The position numbers were made by a program, and so were the translations under genes. From NCBI GenBank assembly GCA_040367435.1, contig BAABWY010000001.1, positions 620,001-684,000 of the forward strand: DNA of 64,000 nt, in the 5' to 3' direction. The notes under the pieces were generated by a model, which saw nothing but the letters and a program-made list of their open reading frames with translations, was not told the origin of the DNA and did not search any database. The stretch is from Hyphomicrobiales bacterium 4NK60-0047b (GTDB lineage Bacteria; Pseudomonadota; Alphaproteobacteria; Rhizobiales; HXMU1428-3). Positions 26,746 to 36,200 of the stretch are shown here, piece by piece. Within the stretch, counting starts at the first letter, position 1; the number at the start of each line of letters is the position of its first letter.

Positions 26746-27266
26746 CACAACTGCTCCTCTTTTAAAGGAGTTTTATTTAATGAAGGCAATTCATCCTCAG
26801 CTGTAGCTTCAAAGATTTTTATAGTTTCAACAAACTCAGAAGCAGACAAAACCACATCAGCCAAACTGGTTTTCTTTAAAAAATCTTTTATGTGCAAGCC
26901 CAAATCTTGCCAAAGCCCATGGGTTAAACAACGCTGCCCAGCAACACAGCCCCCCACATCATTTAATGAACAGCGCGTCATCTGCACAGGTTCTTCAACA
27001 GCTTCCATAATTTCTAAAATGGAAATTTCAGCTGAATCACGCGCTAACATATAACCACCACCAGGCCCCCGGCTACTAGTCACCAACCCAGCGCGGCGCA
27101 ATTTCATAAAGATCTGTTCTAAAAATGCTTGTGAAATGGCCTGACGTTCAGATACCTGCGAAATAGCCCGAGGTTTTAATGATTGAGCCGGATCAAGCCG
27201 CGCAGCTTCATCTGCCAAATCAGCCATAGCCATCACAGCATAGCGACCTTTAGAACTTAATTGCAT
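26745..27266 (-). CDS. iscR: Rrf2-family Fe-S regulator IscR
   Basis: 173 residues. The N-terminal winged helix has MQLSSKGRYAVMAMADLA and FLEQIFMKLRRAGLVTSSRGPGGGY. Three cysteines for a 2Fe-2S cluster are spaced as RCSLNDVGGCVAGQRCLTH, the IscR pattern. It senses cluster status and represses or activates Fe-S assembly genes. The C-terminal 40 residues after LVETIKIF-like sequence are polar and variable. It is first in the cluster and its own promoter carries an IscR-type site (27395-27419), implying autoregulation. Confidence 0.94.
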   Translation of the reverse strand: MQLSSKGRYAVMAMADLADEAARLDPAQSLKPRAISQVSERQAISQAFLEQIFMKLRRAGLVTSSRGPGGGYMLARDSAEISILEIMEAVEEPVQMTRCSLNDVGGCVAGQRCLTHGLWQDLGLHIKDFLKKTSLADVVLSASEFVETIKIFEATAEDELPSLNKTPLKEEQL

Positions 27267-27388
27267 ATGTGGACTTCGATCCTGTTCTCTGGTTTATTCC
27301 CCACAACGTAAGTTTTAAGGGGGAGCAAAATAAAAAAAGCTGGAAAAAAAATTCAAAACAGCCTAATTTGAAATCATTCTAAACTAGA

Positions 27389-27419
27389 AATATAATTCCC
27401 GACCCTGGAAGTCAAGTAT
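27389..27419 (-). promoter_or_regulatory. iscR/suf promoter with overlapping IscR type 1-like site
   Basis: Read on the minus strand, ATACTTGACT, five bases, GGTCGGGAAT (27419-27395) fits the known type 1 IscR site (ATASYYGACT...AGTCRRSTAT) at both half-sites. CTTGAC inside it is also a good -35 element, with TATATT 16 bases downstream (27394-27389) as -10, so IscR binding would block the polymerase. The start of iscR is about 115 bases further on. Confidence 0.65.
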
Positions 27420-27539
27420 TCTATTAAGAGATTTAGGCATATTTTTTTATGCGCCATAATATTTTCTTTGGCTTTATCGCCCGAACTTGCTAGGAACAGA
27501 TGGTACGAAGTATCAAACAGGACGAAATCAAGCTAAGAT

Positions 27540-28211
27540 ATGCCTGAAGTTATTATAAACGGCCCAGCAGGGCGCCTAGAAGCCCGCTACCACCATAATA
27601 AAGCCAGCGATTCACCTATCGCCATCCTTTTACACCCTCATCCGCAGTTTGGCGGAACAATGAACAATCAAATTGTTTATAACCTATATTACACATATGT
27701 AGAGCGTGGATTTTCCGTCCTACGTTTCAATTTTCGATCGGTTGGGCGCAGTCAAGGTGTCTTTGATAACGGGCCAGGCGAATTATCAGATGCAGCAAGT
27801 TGTTTGGATTGGCTACAAACACAAAACCCAGATGCACGCACTTGCTGGATTGCCGGTGCCTCTTTCGGTGCATGGATTTCAATGCAACTTCTTATGAGAC
27901 GACCTGAAATTGACGGGTTTATTTCAGTAGCGCCGCCAGCCAATCTTTATGATTTCAGCTTCCTGGCACCGTGCCCTTCTTCTGGCCTCATTGTAAATGG
28001 CGCCGCAGACAGAGTGGCTCCGGCCCAATCTGTGACAGATTTGGTCAGCCGTCTCAAAACTCAAAAAGGCATCGTTATCACTCACGATGTTTTGGAAGAC
28101 GCCAACCACTTCTTTGAAGGTAAAATGGATAATTTAATGGAAAGCATTGATAATTATCTGGATCTAAGATTAGGCGTAACACCTAAAATGCTAATTGAAA
28201 AAGATGATTAA
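27540..28211 (+). CDS. Alpha/beta hydrolase, conserved alphaproteobacterial type
   Basis: 223 residues of the alpha/beta hydrolase fold. The oxyanion-loop stretch LLHPHPQFGGTMNNQ, FRSVGRSQG and the nucleophile elbow IAGASFGAWIS (Ser) are clear; the acid is probably Asp in GAADRVAP and the base His in DANHFFEG. Proteins of this short group are widespread in Alphaproteobacteria with unknown substrate, perhaps an ester or thioester. It is divergent from iscR, sharing a 270-base intergenic region that holds the IscR site, so it might be coregulated. A stem-loop follows the stop. Confidence 0.85.
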   Translation: MPEVIINGPAGRLEARYHHNKASDSPIAILLHPHPQFGGTMNNQIVYNLYYTYVERGFSVLRFNFRSVGRSQGVFDNGPGELSDAASCLDWLQTQNPDARTCWIAGASFGAWISMQLLMRRPEIDGFISVAPPANLYDFSFLAPCPSSGLIVNGAADRVAPAQSVTDLVSRLKTQKGIVITHDVLEDANHFFEGKMDNLMESIDNYLDLRLGVTPKMLIEKDD

Positions 28212-28241
28212 GCAAACTTAAGATCGTTTAATTGAATAACT

Positions 28242-28274
28242 CTAAGGCTGCTTTAGTTTTGAAAGCAGCCTTAG
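28242..28274 (+). terminator. Perfect 13-base-pair stem-loop after the hydrolase gene
   Basis: CTAAGGCTGCTTT, seven-base loop, AAAGCAGCCTTAG. No T-run follows, so it is either a weak terminator or a 3' stabilising structure. Confidence 0.5.
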
Positions 28275-28435
28275 CTTAAAACAAAACCTCGAGAACAAAA
28301 GCAAAGACTAAAAAACAAAACCGCCCCCTTGATGGTTGCGCATCACATCAAGCAGTAGTACAAAACTATAGCCTTGACGCAGCAAAAACTCCCACAACTT
28401 AAGTCAAAACAATAATAAGCAGGGAAGCAAAGACA

Positions 28436-29071
28436 GTGGATGAACGCCAGGAAAAGTTACAATGGCTAAAACATGCCCTCCTTGAAACAGGGTTAAAAGC
28501 ATCCCCTTTCGCTGAAAAAGCTGGCGTTGCTCCAGCAACACTAACAAAATTTCTAAAAACACCAGATAGCATCACCCCTCCTAGTGACCGCATTATGAAA
28601 ACATTGGCCGAAGCCCATGATTTATCGGGTTATGGCTATGATGGTCAACCACCTGAAACAGGCTTTAAAGAAGAAGGAAGCCATCCTTTAAGCCCTTCAG
28701 ATGTTGGTGAGGAAGAATATGAACGGTTAAAAAAACTCATAGGCAACATTGAAAGCAGCACCTCTGAAGGTGCTGAAAACTTTCATGTTATTGAAGGAAA
28801 TGGCCTGGAAAACCTCCATATAAAACATGGAGATATCGTCTACATTAACCACAACAGACTGCCAAAAGAAAATGATATTGTCTGCCTCTCACTTCGAGAC
28901 GAAGAGAATTTCACAGCAAAAACAATATTCAGGCTTTACGTCCCTTCAGGCTCAGTCACAGCTTGTATTACCGCCACAAACGACCCAACGATCTCCAATA
29001 AAGTTATATTCGTTGATGGGATTAACGTCAAAATATATGGCGTCGTAGAAAAAATTGTCAGAAATCTTTAA
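28436..29071 (+). CDS. XRE/S24-like regulator with inactive peptidase site
   Basis: 211 residues, starting at GTG 28436 (the nearby ATG is out of frame). The N-terminal 65 residues form a Cro/CI-like helix-turn-helix (FAEKAGVAPATLTKFLKTPD). The C-terminal half matches the LexA/CI S24 fold: VIEGNGLENLHIKHGDIVYIN, then NDIVCLSLRDEENFTAKTIFRL and a final GVVEKIVRNL. In active members the first stretch has GDSM with the catalytic Ser; here it reads G121-N-G-L, with Gly123 in place of Ser, while the Lys162 counterpart remains. Self-cleavage in response to RecA is therefore not expected. Its control targets are unknown. No phage genes surround it, so it seems a resident regulator. Confidence 0.82.
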   Translation: MDERQEKLQWLKHALLETGLKASPFAEKAGVAPATLTKFLKTPDSITPPSDRIMKTLAEAHDLSGYGYDGQPPETGFKEEGSHPLSPSDVGEEEYERLKKLIGNIESSTSEGAENFHVIEGNGLENLHIKHGDIVYINHNRLPKENDIVCLSLRDEENFTAKTIFRLYVPSGSVTACITATNDPTISNKVIFVDGINVKIYGVVEKIVRNL

Positions 29072-29417
29072 AAACCAACCCGTCAAATTTTATTTTTAAA
29101 TTTTATTATTGATTATTAAAAACAACTATTGTACTGTGCAAGGACAAATTGCGCAGAGGTATTATGTTGTTGCGTTTTATCAAAAAGAGGGAGCAAACCC
29201 CTGTTTAAAAGCAACAAAACAACCAAAGAAATACCTAGAAATCAAATAATTCCATTAAAATATTCAGCTCAAATAACATTGTCATGAATTACTGGCAATA
29301 TTTAACACTCAATATTTAGTATGTATTTTTAAAATTAAACTTTCCTGATACCTTCGCCAAGCAAAAAAGACAAACTTTAAGTCCTTAAAAATCTAGCGAT
29401 TTATAAAAGGGTCCAAA
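29072..29417. other. Gene-free AT-rich spacer
   Basis: Nothing recognisable beyond a probable promoter for the MucR-like gene. No good hairpin terminator was found after the S24-like gene. Confidence 0.4.
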
Positions 29418-29693
29418 ATGAAATCAGATTTTGAAAATTCAATCTTGCAAATTACAGCAAAAATTGTGGAGGCATTTGTCAAAAACAATGAAATTCCTCA
29501 AGAAGAATTACCAGCCTTCATTCAAAATCTCTACGCTGATCTCTTTAGAGAGCTGGAGGCCCTAAGCACGGTCAAGAAAAAACCAAAAGTAACAAAAAAA
29601 ATGCTTGAAACCCTACTCGATAAAATAGAAGACGACAAAAAATATTACATCCTAAGTGATTTAGACTTAAAAAAGATCCTATTTTATCATTGA
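29418..29693 (+). CDS. MucR/Ros-like N-terminal domain protein lacking the zinc finger
   Basis: 91 residues. Residues 4-48 (ILQITAKIVEAFVKNNEIP, ELPAFIQNLYADLFRELEAL) follow the oligomerising N-terminal domain of MucR/Ros regulators. Ordinary members are 130-145 residues and end with a C2H2-like zinc finger that binds AT-rich DNA. Here no Cys/His pairs are present; instead there is a basic stretch (TVKKKPKVTKKMLETLL) and a C-terminus ending LKKILFYH. It may act by joining full-length MucR oligomers, bind DNA through its basic part, or be a decayed gene. The stop is only 12 bases from the anmK stop on the other strand, leaving no room for a lost finger. Confidence 0.7.
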   Translation: MKSDFENSILQITAKIVEAFVKNNEIPQEELPAFIQNLYADLFRELEALSTVKKKPKVTKKMLETLLDKIEDDKKYYILSDLDLKKILFYH

Positions 29694-29704
29694 TAAAACT
29701 TAGC

Positions 29705-30880
29705 CTAAATCAGGCCTGTTTCCCCAGAGAGTACGCCACCCGAAACAGGTTTTGAAACGCCCGTTGTACGTGGATAGCTAAATGGAAGATCACTAAGATG
29801 CCGTACAGCTAAAAATCCAAAAGCCTCGGCTTCCATAGCTTCACTCTGCCACCCTAAATTTTCTGAAACAGTCAAATCCCGTGCCACAGCGCAAGATAGA
29901 CGACGCATAAGCTCTTTATTATAAGCCCCGCCACCAACAATAATCCAATGCTTTGGCGTGGCATCCATAAATGCTTTAGACATAGCAATTGTTTGAGCTG
30001 TTATTTCAGTCAATGTAGCCGCACCATCTTCTAAAGATAAATGCTCTAAATTGGGAACTTTAAATTGGTCCCTATCAAGGGATTTAGGAGGAAGAGATTT
30101 AAAATACGCCTCATTTAAAAACGTCCGAATAATCTTATCATCGGCTATCCCAGAGGCAGCATAACGCCCTCCCTCATCCATCAACTCCCCTGTATGAGCC
30201 TCAACCCAATCATTTACCAATGCATTACCCGGACCAGTATCAAAAGCAAGCATATCCGGAAGGCATTGCCGGTTATTAGCAATTAAACCAGTTTCATTAC
30301 CAGCACCACCAACATAAGTTACATTGGCAACACCGCCAATATTCACAACAGCAACAGGCAAACTCAACTTCCCCTCACTAACCAAAGAATGAACTAACGC
30401 ATGATGATACACAGGCACCATCGGGGCACCTTGACCGCCATACTCCATATCTTTTGAGCGAAAATCATAAACGACGGGAATTTCAAGCTCTGTAGAAAGC
30501 TTCTCACCATCACCAACTTGAAGGGTAAAACTCGCATCAGGCTCGTGAAACAGCGTTTGCCCATGAAACCCAACAACATCGATCTGATCAGCCCTTCTTC
30601 CGGCCTTTTTAAGTAATTCTTCAACAGCAAAGCGATGCTTCTCCCTGACCAAACCTTCAACAGAAGAGGCAATCTCCAGCCGTTGGTCATGGTCGCAAAC
30701 AGACGCCACTTTTCGCATAGCACTTTTGAGCATATCTTGTTCAGATATCTCGTAAGGCACAAAACAATAAGGGCCCTTTGAAAAAATGCGCTCACCATCA
30801 GTCTCTATTAAAGCTGCATCAACCCCATCACAAGATGTCCCACTCATCAAACCAATTGCAACTTTTGAAACTAATTTCAT
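29705..30880 (-). CDS. anmK: Anhydro-N-acetylmuramic acid kinase
   Basis: 391 residues of the ASKHA kinase fold. Visible are IGLMSGTSCDGVDAAL at the N-terminus, DVVGFHGQTLFHEP, VVNIGGVANVTYVGG, LAFDTGPGNALVNDW, the ADP site IVGGGAYNKELMRRL and EAEAFGFLAVRHL. It phosphorylates and opens 1,6-anhydro-MurNAc during cell-wall recycling. The ATG at 30880 follows GGAAGGG. It is divergent from tyrS, an arrangement seen often in Alphaproteobacteria. The intervening space contains short tandem repeats. Confidence 0.95.
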   Translation of the reverse strand: MKLVSKVAIGLMSGTSCDGVDAALIETDGERIFSKGPYCFVPYEISEQDMLKSAMRKVASVCDHDQRLEIASSVEGLVREKHRFAVEELLKKAGRRADQIDVVGFHGQTLFHEPDASFTLQVGDGEKLSTELEIPVVYDFRSKDMEYGGQGAPMVPVYHHALVHSLVSEGKLSLPVAVVNIGGVANVTYVGGAGNETGLIANNRQCLPDMLAFDTGPGNALVNDWVEAHTGELMDEGGRYAASGIADDKIIRTFLNEAYFKSLPPKSLDRDQFKVPNLEHLSLEDGAATLTEITAQTIAMSKAFMDATPKHWIIVGGGAYNKELMRRLSCAVARDLTVSENLGWQSEAMEAEAFGFLAVRHLSDLPFSYPRTTGVSKPVSGGVLSGETGLI

Positions 30881-30881
30881 G

Positions 30882-30936
30882 TCTTACCCTTCCAAATTTT
30901 CATATCTTACCCCCAAATTTTTCAGGTCTTACCCCA
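30882..30936. repeat. Short tandem repeat, about 22-base unit, between anmK and tyrS
   Basis: TCTTACCC starts at 30882, 30905 and 30927. The first two copies continue with C/T-rich bases, then CAAATTTTTCA-like sequence; the third is partial. On the anmK strand each unit contains GGGTAAGA, and the copy nearest anmK provides its ribosome site. Confidence 0.55.
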
Positions 30937-31062
30937 TTGACAAAGGTGTGATAATTTCCCAATCAACTTATAAGCAAATTTACAAGGGGCAACTTACAAG
31001 TGCCTGGCCCCAATTTAGTCGACACAAAAAAACTCAAACATAAATGCAAAGCCAAAAGCCTC

Positions 31063-32319
31063 ATGTCAAAATACCAATCAGATTTCTTAAACATTCTATC
31101 AAGCCGCGGCTTTATACACCAGTGCTCCGATGAAACGGCCCTTGATAAAAAATTGTCAGAAGGCCCAATAACAGCTTATATCGGCTTCGATTGCACAGCG
31201 AAAAGCCTGCATGTTGGCAGCTTACTTCCCATCATGATGCTCTACTGGTTGCAACAAACAGGTTCAAAACCCGTTGTATTAATGGGAGGGGGCACCACGC
31301 AAATTGGCGATCCATCAGGCAAAGACGCAGCTCGTCAACTTCTCACACTAGACATCATAGAAGAAAACAAAACTGGCATTCGCCAAGTGTTTGATCAATT
31401 CCTTACCTTTGGTGAGGAAAAAAATAACGCCATCATGACAGATAATGCCAACTGGCTGATGGACATAAATTATGTCAACTTCCTAAGAGATGTCGGACGT
31501 CATTTTTCCATCAATAGAATGCTCAGCTTTGACAGTGTCAAACAACGCCTAGAGCGCGAACAGCCTTTGTCATTCCTAGAATTTAACTACATGATTTTCC
31601 AAGCCTATGATTTTGCAGAACTTTACAAAAAAGAAAACTGCATTCTACAAATGGGCGGCTCCGACCAATGGGGAAATATCGTCAATGGCATTGATTTAGG
31701 CCGCCGGCTACATGGAGCTGAATTATATGGCCTAACGGCTCCATTACTCACCACCTCAAGTGGAGCTAAAATGGGCAAAACAGCCGACGGTGCCGTCTGG
31801 CTAAATGCCGACATGCTCTCTCCATATGATTATTGGCAATATTGGCGCAACACTGAAGACGCAGATGTCGGACGGTTTTTAAAACTCTTCACGATCCTAC
31901 CACTAGAAGAAATTGAAAAATTGGAAAGTTTAGAGGGCGCTGAAATTAACGAAGCCAAAAAAATTCTGGCCTTCGAAGCAACAAAAATGCTCCACGGTGA
32001 AGAAGAAGCACAAAAAGCAGCGGAAACAGCAAAAACAACATTTGAAAAAGGACAATTGAGCGAAGACTTACCTCAAATTAAAATCACATCAGAAGATATC
32101 CAAGAAGGCCTCCCTATTTTAAATGCCATAACAAAAGCAGGCCTCGCCGGATCAAATGGAGAAGCAAGACGCCACATTAAAGGCAATGCTATTAAGTTAA
32201 ATGATGAAAAAATCAGTGATGATAAATTTAAAATCACACAAGACGATTTTAATGAAGGAGGAAGTGCTAAACTGTCCTTTGGTAAAAAACGTCACATCTT
32301 ACTAACACTATCTTCTTAA
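31063..32319 (+). CDS. tyrS: Tyrosyl-tRNA synthetase
   Basis: 418 residues from ATG 31063 ([20 protein letters not shown]), matching family N-termini; an upstream GTG at 31000 in the same frame adds 21 unlikely residues. Class I signature appears as HVGSLLP (HIGH equivalent) after [12 protein letters not shown], and KMGKTADG (KMSKS equivalent). Other markers are [15 protein letters not shown] and [14 protein letters not shown]. The C-terminal S4-like RNA-binding domain has [20 protein letters not shown]. It charges tRNA-Tyr in the cytoplasm. No strong ribosome site is seen. Confidence 0.95.
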   Translation: MSKYQSDFLNILSSRGFIHQCSDETALDKKLSEGPITAYIGFDCTAKSLHVGSLLPIMMLYWLQQTGSKPVVLMGGGTTQIGDPSGKDAARQLLTLDIIEENKTGIRQVFDQFLTFGEEKNNAIMTDNANWLMDINYVNFLRDVGRHFSINRMLSFDSVKQRLEREQPLSFLEFNYMIFQAYDFAELYKKENCILQMGGSDQWGNIVNGIDLGRRLHGAELYGLTAPLLTTSSGAKMGKTADGAVWLNADMLSPYDYWQYWRNTEDADVGRFLKLFTILPLEEIEKLESLEGAEINEAKKILAFEATKMLHGEEEAQKAAETAKTTFEKGQLSEDLPQIKITSEDIQEGLPILNAITKAGLAGSNGEARRHIKGNAIKLNDEKISDDKFKITQDDFNEGGSAKLSFGKKRHILLTLSS

Positions 32320-32442
32320 GAGTGAGCAATTTAAACCCTTTCACAAAAGCCCACTATCCCAAAAGCTAGGTGGCTGCTAAATTAGGTACGAATAGGGATT
32401 AAATTCTAACCAAACTAAAATAACAGTAAAAGGAATAGTCCA

Positions 32443-33174
32443 ATTAAAACCATCTTATTTGACATTAATGAAACTGTTCTTGACCTCGAGGGACTGCGCG
32501 CCCTTTTTAACACACAGTTTAAAGGGGAAATCACTGTAGAACATTGGTTTTCAACCTTACTGCATAGCTCAACGATAGCAGCCCTAACCGACATTGAAAC
32601 AACATTTGCCCAGCTGGCAAAAATTTCTTTGGCAAAAATAGTTCAAACTCAAAATAAACAACCTGTTATAGAAAGACGTGAAATTCGCGGGAACTTAGCC
32701 AAAGAAGATGGCGAAAAATTCATTAACCAAACTTTAGAAAAAATGGCAACTCTGCAAGCCCACAAAGACGTAATACCTGCTCTTCAAATTTTAAAAGAAA
32801 ACGGTTTCAAAACGGTTGCTTTCAGTAATTCGTCTTCAAAATTAATTCAAAACCAAATCAAAAATTCTGGATTAGACACCTACTTCGATGAGATCATCTC
32901 TGTTGAAAGCACAGGGAGTTTCAAACCACACGAAAAAGTTTATCGCTTTGCAGCGGTGAAATTAGCAGAACCAATAGAAAATTTACGTCTCATCGCTTGC
33001 CACGATTGGGATACACACGGCGCTTTATCAGCAGGCATGAAAGCCGCTTACTTAAACAGAAGCCAAACCGCCTATAACCCTCTATATCAAAAAACAGATA
33101 TTAAGGGAGATACCATGATTGAAATTGCCGAAAGAATAGTGACAATACATAAACAAAGAGAGCAGAAAACTTAA
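32443..33174 (+). CDS. HAD hydrolase, haloacid dehalogenase type II-like, probable ATT start
   Basis: About 243 residues. HAD motif I is ILFDINETVLDL (nucleophile Asp), motif II VAFSNSSSKL, motif III Lys in GSFKPHEKVY, and motif IV CHDWDTHGA. These fit the type II dehalogenase-like group with a cap domain; the real substrate is unknown. No ATG, GTG or TTG precedes motif I in this frame before a stop at 32416-32418; the first usual start codon (TTG at 32629) would remove motif I and the cap. An ATT at 32443 lies exactly 8 bases after AAAAGGA and gives M(I)KTILFDINETVLDL, so a rare AUU start as in infC is the best reading. A mutated start or base error is the alternative. Confidence 0.75.
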   Translation: MKTILFDINETVLDLEGLRALFNTQFKGEITVEHWFSTLLHSSTIAALTDIETTFAQLAKISLAKIVQTQNKQPVIERREIRGNLAKEDGEKFINQTLEKMATLQAHKDVIPALQILKENGFKTVAFSNSSSKLIQNQIKNSGLDTYFDEIISVESTGSFKPHEKVYRFAAVKLAEPIENLRLIACHDWDTHGALSAGMKAAYLNRSQTAYNPLYQKTDIKGDTMIEIAERIVTIHKQREQKT

Positions 33175-33232
33175 AATATAAATTTGAGGCGTTCAGAACA
33201 ATAAACAAAAATTCTAATTCAATGTTTTAAGA

Positions 33233-36200
33233 TCAGTTTTTCTCACTGCGCCGTCTCACTGAAGACGCACTCGTTTCTGGAGAGAGTTTATTCAAATCCT
33301 CTCTCTTTTTTTTACGTCTAATTACAGAAGAGGCACTTGAATCTAATTTACCTCTATTGCCCGTTTTCTTATTTGGACGCACCTTAATGTTCTGCCCCCC
33401 CTGCTCAAACTCGAAAATTTGACGAAACACACCAGGTGCAACAAGAGACATCGGGTTAACTAAAACCTGCGGATTTTTCGTACTACCATAAATACCAAAA
33501 GTAATACCAAGCATGCCCTCACCGCGGCGACCAACAAGAATATCACCCAATACTGGAACCGCACCAACAGCAGCGTTCAAACCATAGAGTGGGATGTAAG
33601 TTCCCCCTAAACGCAAACGTTCTTTATCAAAGTCAATACTCCCCCGCATCGTGGCACCAAGCAACTCTCCCTTAACCTGACTATCATGCAAAATAAATTG
33701 TCCCTGACCAATAGAAAATGGTGCCACCAATCGAGTAAATTTAACAACGTCCTGCCCACTAGAAGCTTGCCCACTTTTCCCCTTGGAAATATTCGACAGC
33801 ACTTCTTTAACAACAGGGTCAGAAGCAATTGAAAATCTAGTGATAATCAACTCACCCGTTTGCGCCGCCAGTTGACGCTTCCCAACATTATAGCGAACCC
33901 TGAGTTGTCCTTGACCACCAAGCATATTCGGATAGAAACCAACAAACCGAAGCGCCTCCCCCGTATCACTACTACGCAGCCGAATAACAGGATCAGTATT
34001 TTTCTGACTAACCAAATTGCCCGTTAAACTTCCACCATTTAAGAGTGTCCCCTTAATAACAAAATTTGTCAGAAGGTCACCGCGTCGGCTCATATCAATT
34101 TTAAAACGACTAAGCTTGGATTGTTTCCAGCCCAAAACCGTACCAAATTTGGCTTTCAAATCGATACCTTTAGAAAGTTCATTCCTCTTCTGACCAGCCC
34201 CAACGGAACCTGTTCGTAACAAAGATTTTAAAAGACCACGTCCATCAAATGTTTTACCACCAGCAGTGATTTTCCAAATTTTCCTATCACTCAAAACGCC
34301 CGTCACATGAATATTTGAGAGAACTTTGTAAGATATATTCGGGAAAGAAAATGAAGTAACCTGGTGAGATTTATCCATTTCAACTTGGCCACGAACAGTC
34401 AGATCCCTCCCATCAAGTTTCACATCCCGAAGAGACGTCCCCCCAATTTTATTAGAAACTATATCAAGGTTTAAAGTCGCAGGAACACCAGCATCTTTCT
34501 TCCATCCCAAATGTTTAGCATGAAGAGACGCCTTACTTAAATCAGCCAAAACATGAATATCAAAGTCATCATGAGTTTTCTCTTTAATAAGCATCTCAAC
34601 CGGAACCGCACCAGCTATAAAACTATTCACAGGAAGGCCTAGCTGGTTCCTATCAGCATCATCATAAGTTCCAGTGATTTTTAATTGATCCGCGTGAGCG
34701 TCTCTCCCTTGAAACTTGCGGTCCCACTCTAGCTTAGAAGCAACACCATTAATCAAAACATCTCCCTTGGCCTCAATATAGTTTTTACCAAGAGTAAATT
34801 TCACCAATCCATTACTAAGCTTAAACTTACCAAACTGAGCTTTAAGAGAAGCAAGTTTCATCTGCCCATTTACAACAACATCTTTCGGGTCAACATCTTC
34901 TGTAAGCGGCAAGTTAACTTTTAACGTCCCAGTTAACTCTCCATCTAAATATTTCGCATGATCGCTGAGCGTACGTTTTTGTAAAAAAGGTTCACGTTTT
35001 AAGAGCTCGTCCATAAACTGTGTATTCGTTTTTAACTTAAATTCAATAACGCCATCCGGCCCTGTAGGCTCATAATCTGGGATCGTTAATTTGCCATCAT
35101 TAAATTCAATTAAGCGCCCTTTTCCCAATGAAGAACGTCCACGCTTCATAAAAGCAACAAGACGTTTTCCTTTGATTTGCAAGCTAGCTCCGTTCGTCTG
35201 AATTACCATCGGGTCATCAAAAACCGTAAAGGTCAAATCCTGAACTTCTAAATCCATAGATGGTAAAGAAACATCAGATTTTGCCTCACCAGCAAGAAGA
35301 GCACGTTTTCCAAAGTCTGGTGCTTGCAAAGCCAAGCGAGCATTTGTAATCAACCCACCCTTAACATTTTTAAAAACCCAATCTCTGCTTTCCTGATTAA
35401 ACCCTTCAGGCCAAATAGATTTGAGCAAATTAGTCGTTACATTGCTCACCCGACCACGAAGCACAGCCGGGTACCCAAGAGATCCATCATGGGCTAAAAT
35501 GATTTGTCCCTGACCAATTTTTGCACGAAACTCATCAATCACAACCGGCGCACGAGAGCCAAACAAACGCCCCGAAAAATTAAACTCATCAATCGCGCTC
35601 CCATTTACATCAGAATAATCAGAAACAATTTCGCCCGATGTTGAATAAAGTTGGAAACGCCAATCTGGGAATTCATTTTTTTGATTGTCACGCCAGACAT
35701 CACCTTTAAGAGAGATATTACCATTTGGATAAAACAATTCACCTTGCCTCAAAACAATGTGTTTTGCCCCAGGCTCCATATCAAAAACGAAAGCGCCGCG
35801 TGTAATAGCAAACCGTGGTCCATCATCTCCCAAAACACCAATATAACCATCAGATAAAGCAACTTTTAAATTACCCGATGTTAGACCTTCATTCAGATCA
35901 ATACGTGCCGTCATATCCCCTGAAACACCAAGCTGAACTGCTCGTAAAGATTCCAAGATAGGAACAAGTGAGGAAAGTTCAGAAGGTATAACATTTTGCA
36001 ACCGAGTTTTTAAATCAACATACTGCTCACCTTCTTGATGAGTGAAAGAAACCCAAAGCGCAGCACCAGGAGAACTCACATGCTCAATCACCCCATTACC
36101 AATAATTTTTTTATCGCCCTTCGGATCATATTGCAGTGAAAATGTCGGAACAGTCCAAACATCACCTTTATCTTCTTTTCCTTCATGAAGAACAACAGAA

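Noticed and set aside
30882-30936. The TCTTACCC repeats as a CRISPR array
   Set aside because: Units are only 22-23 bases with no separate spacers and no cas genes nearby.
32629-33174. Shorter HAD reading from TTG 32629
   Set aside because: It would delete motif I with the catalytic Asp and most of the cap although the frame continues upstream with perfect HAD sequence.
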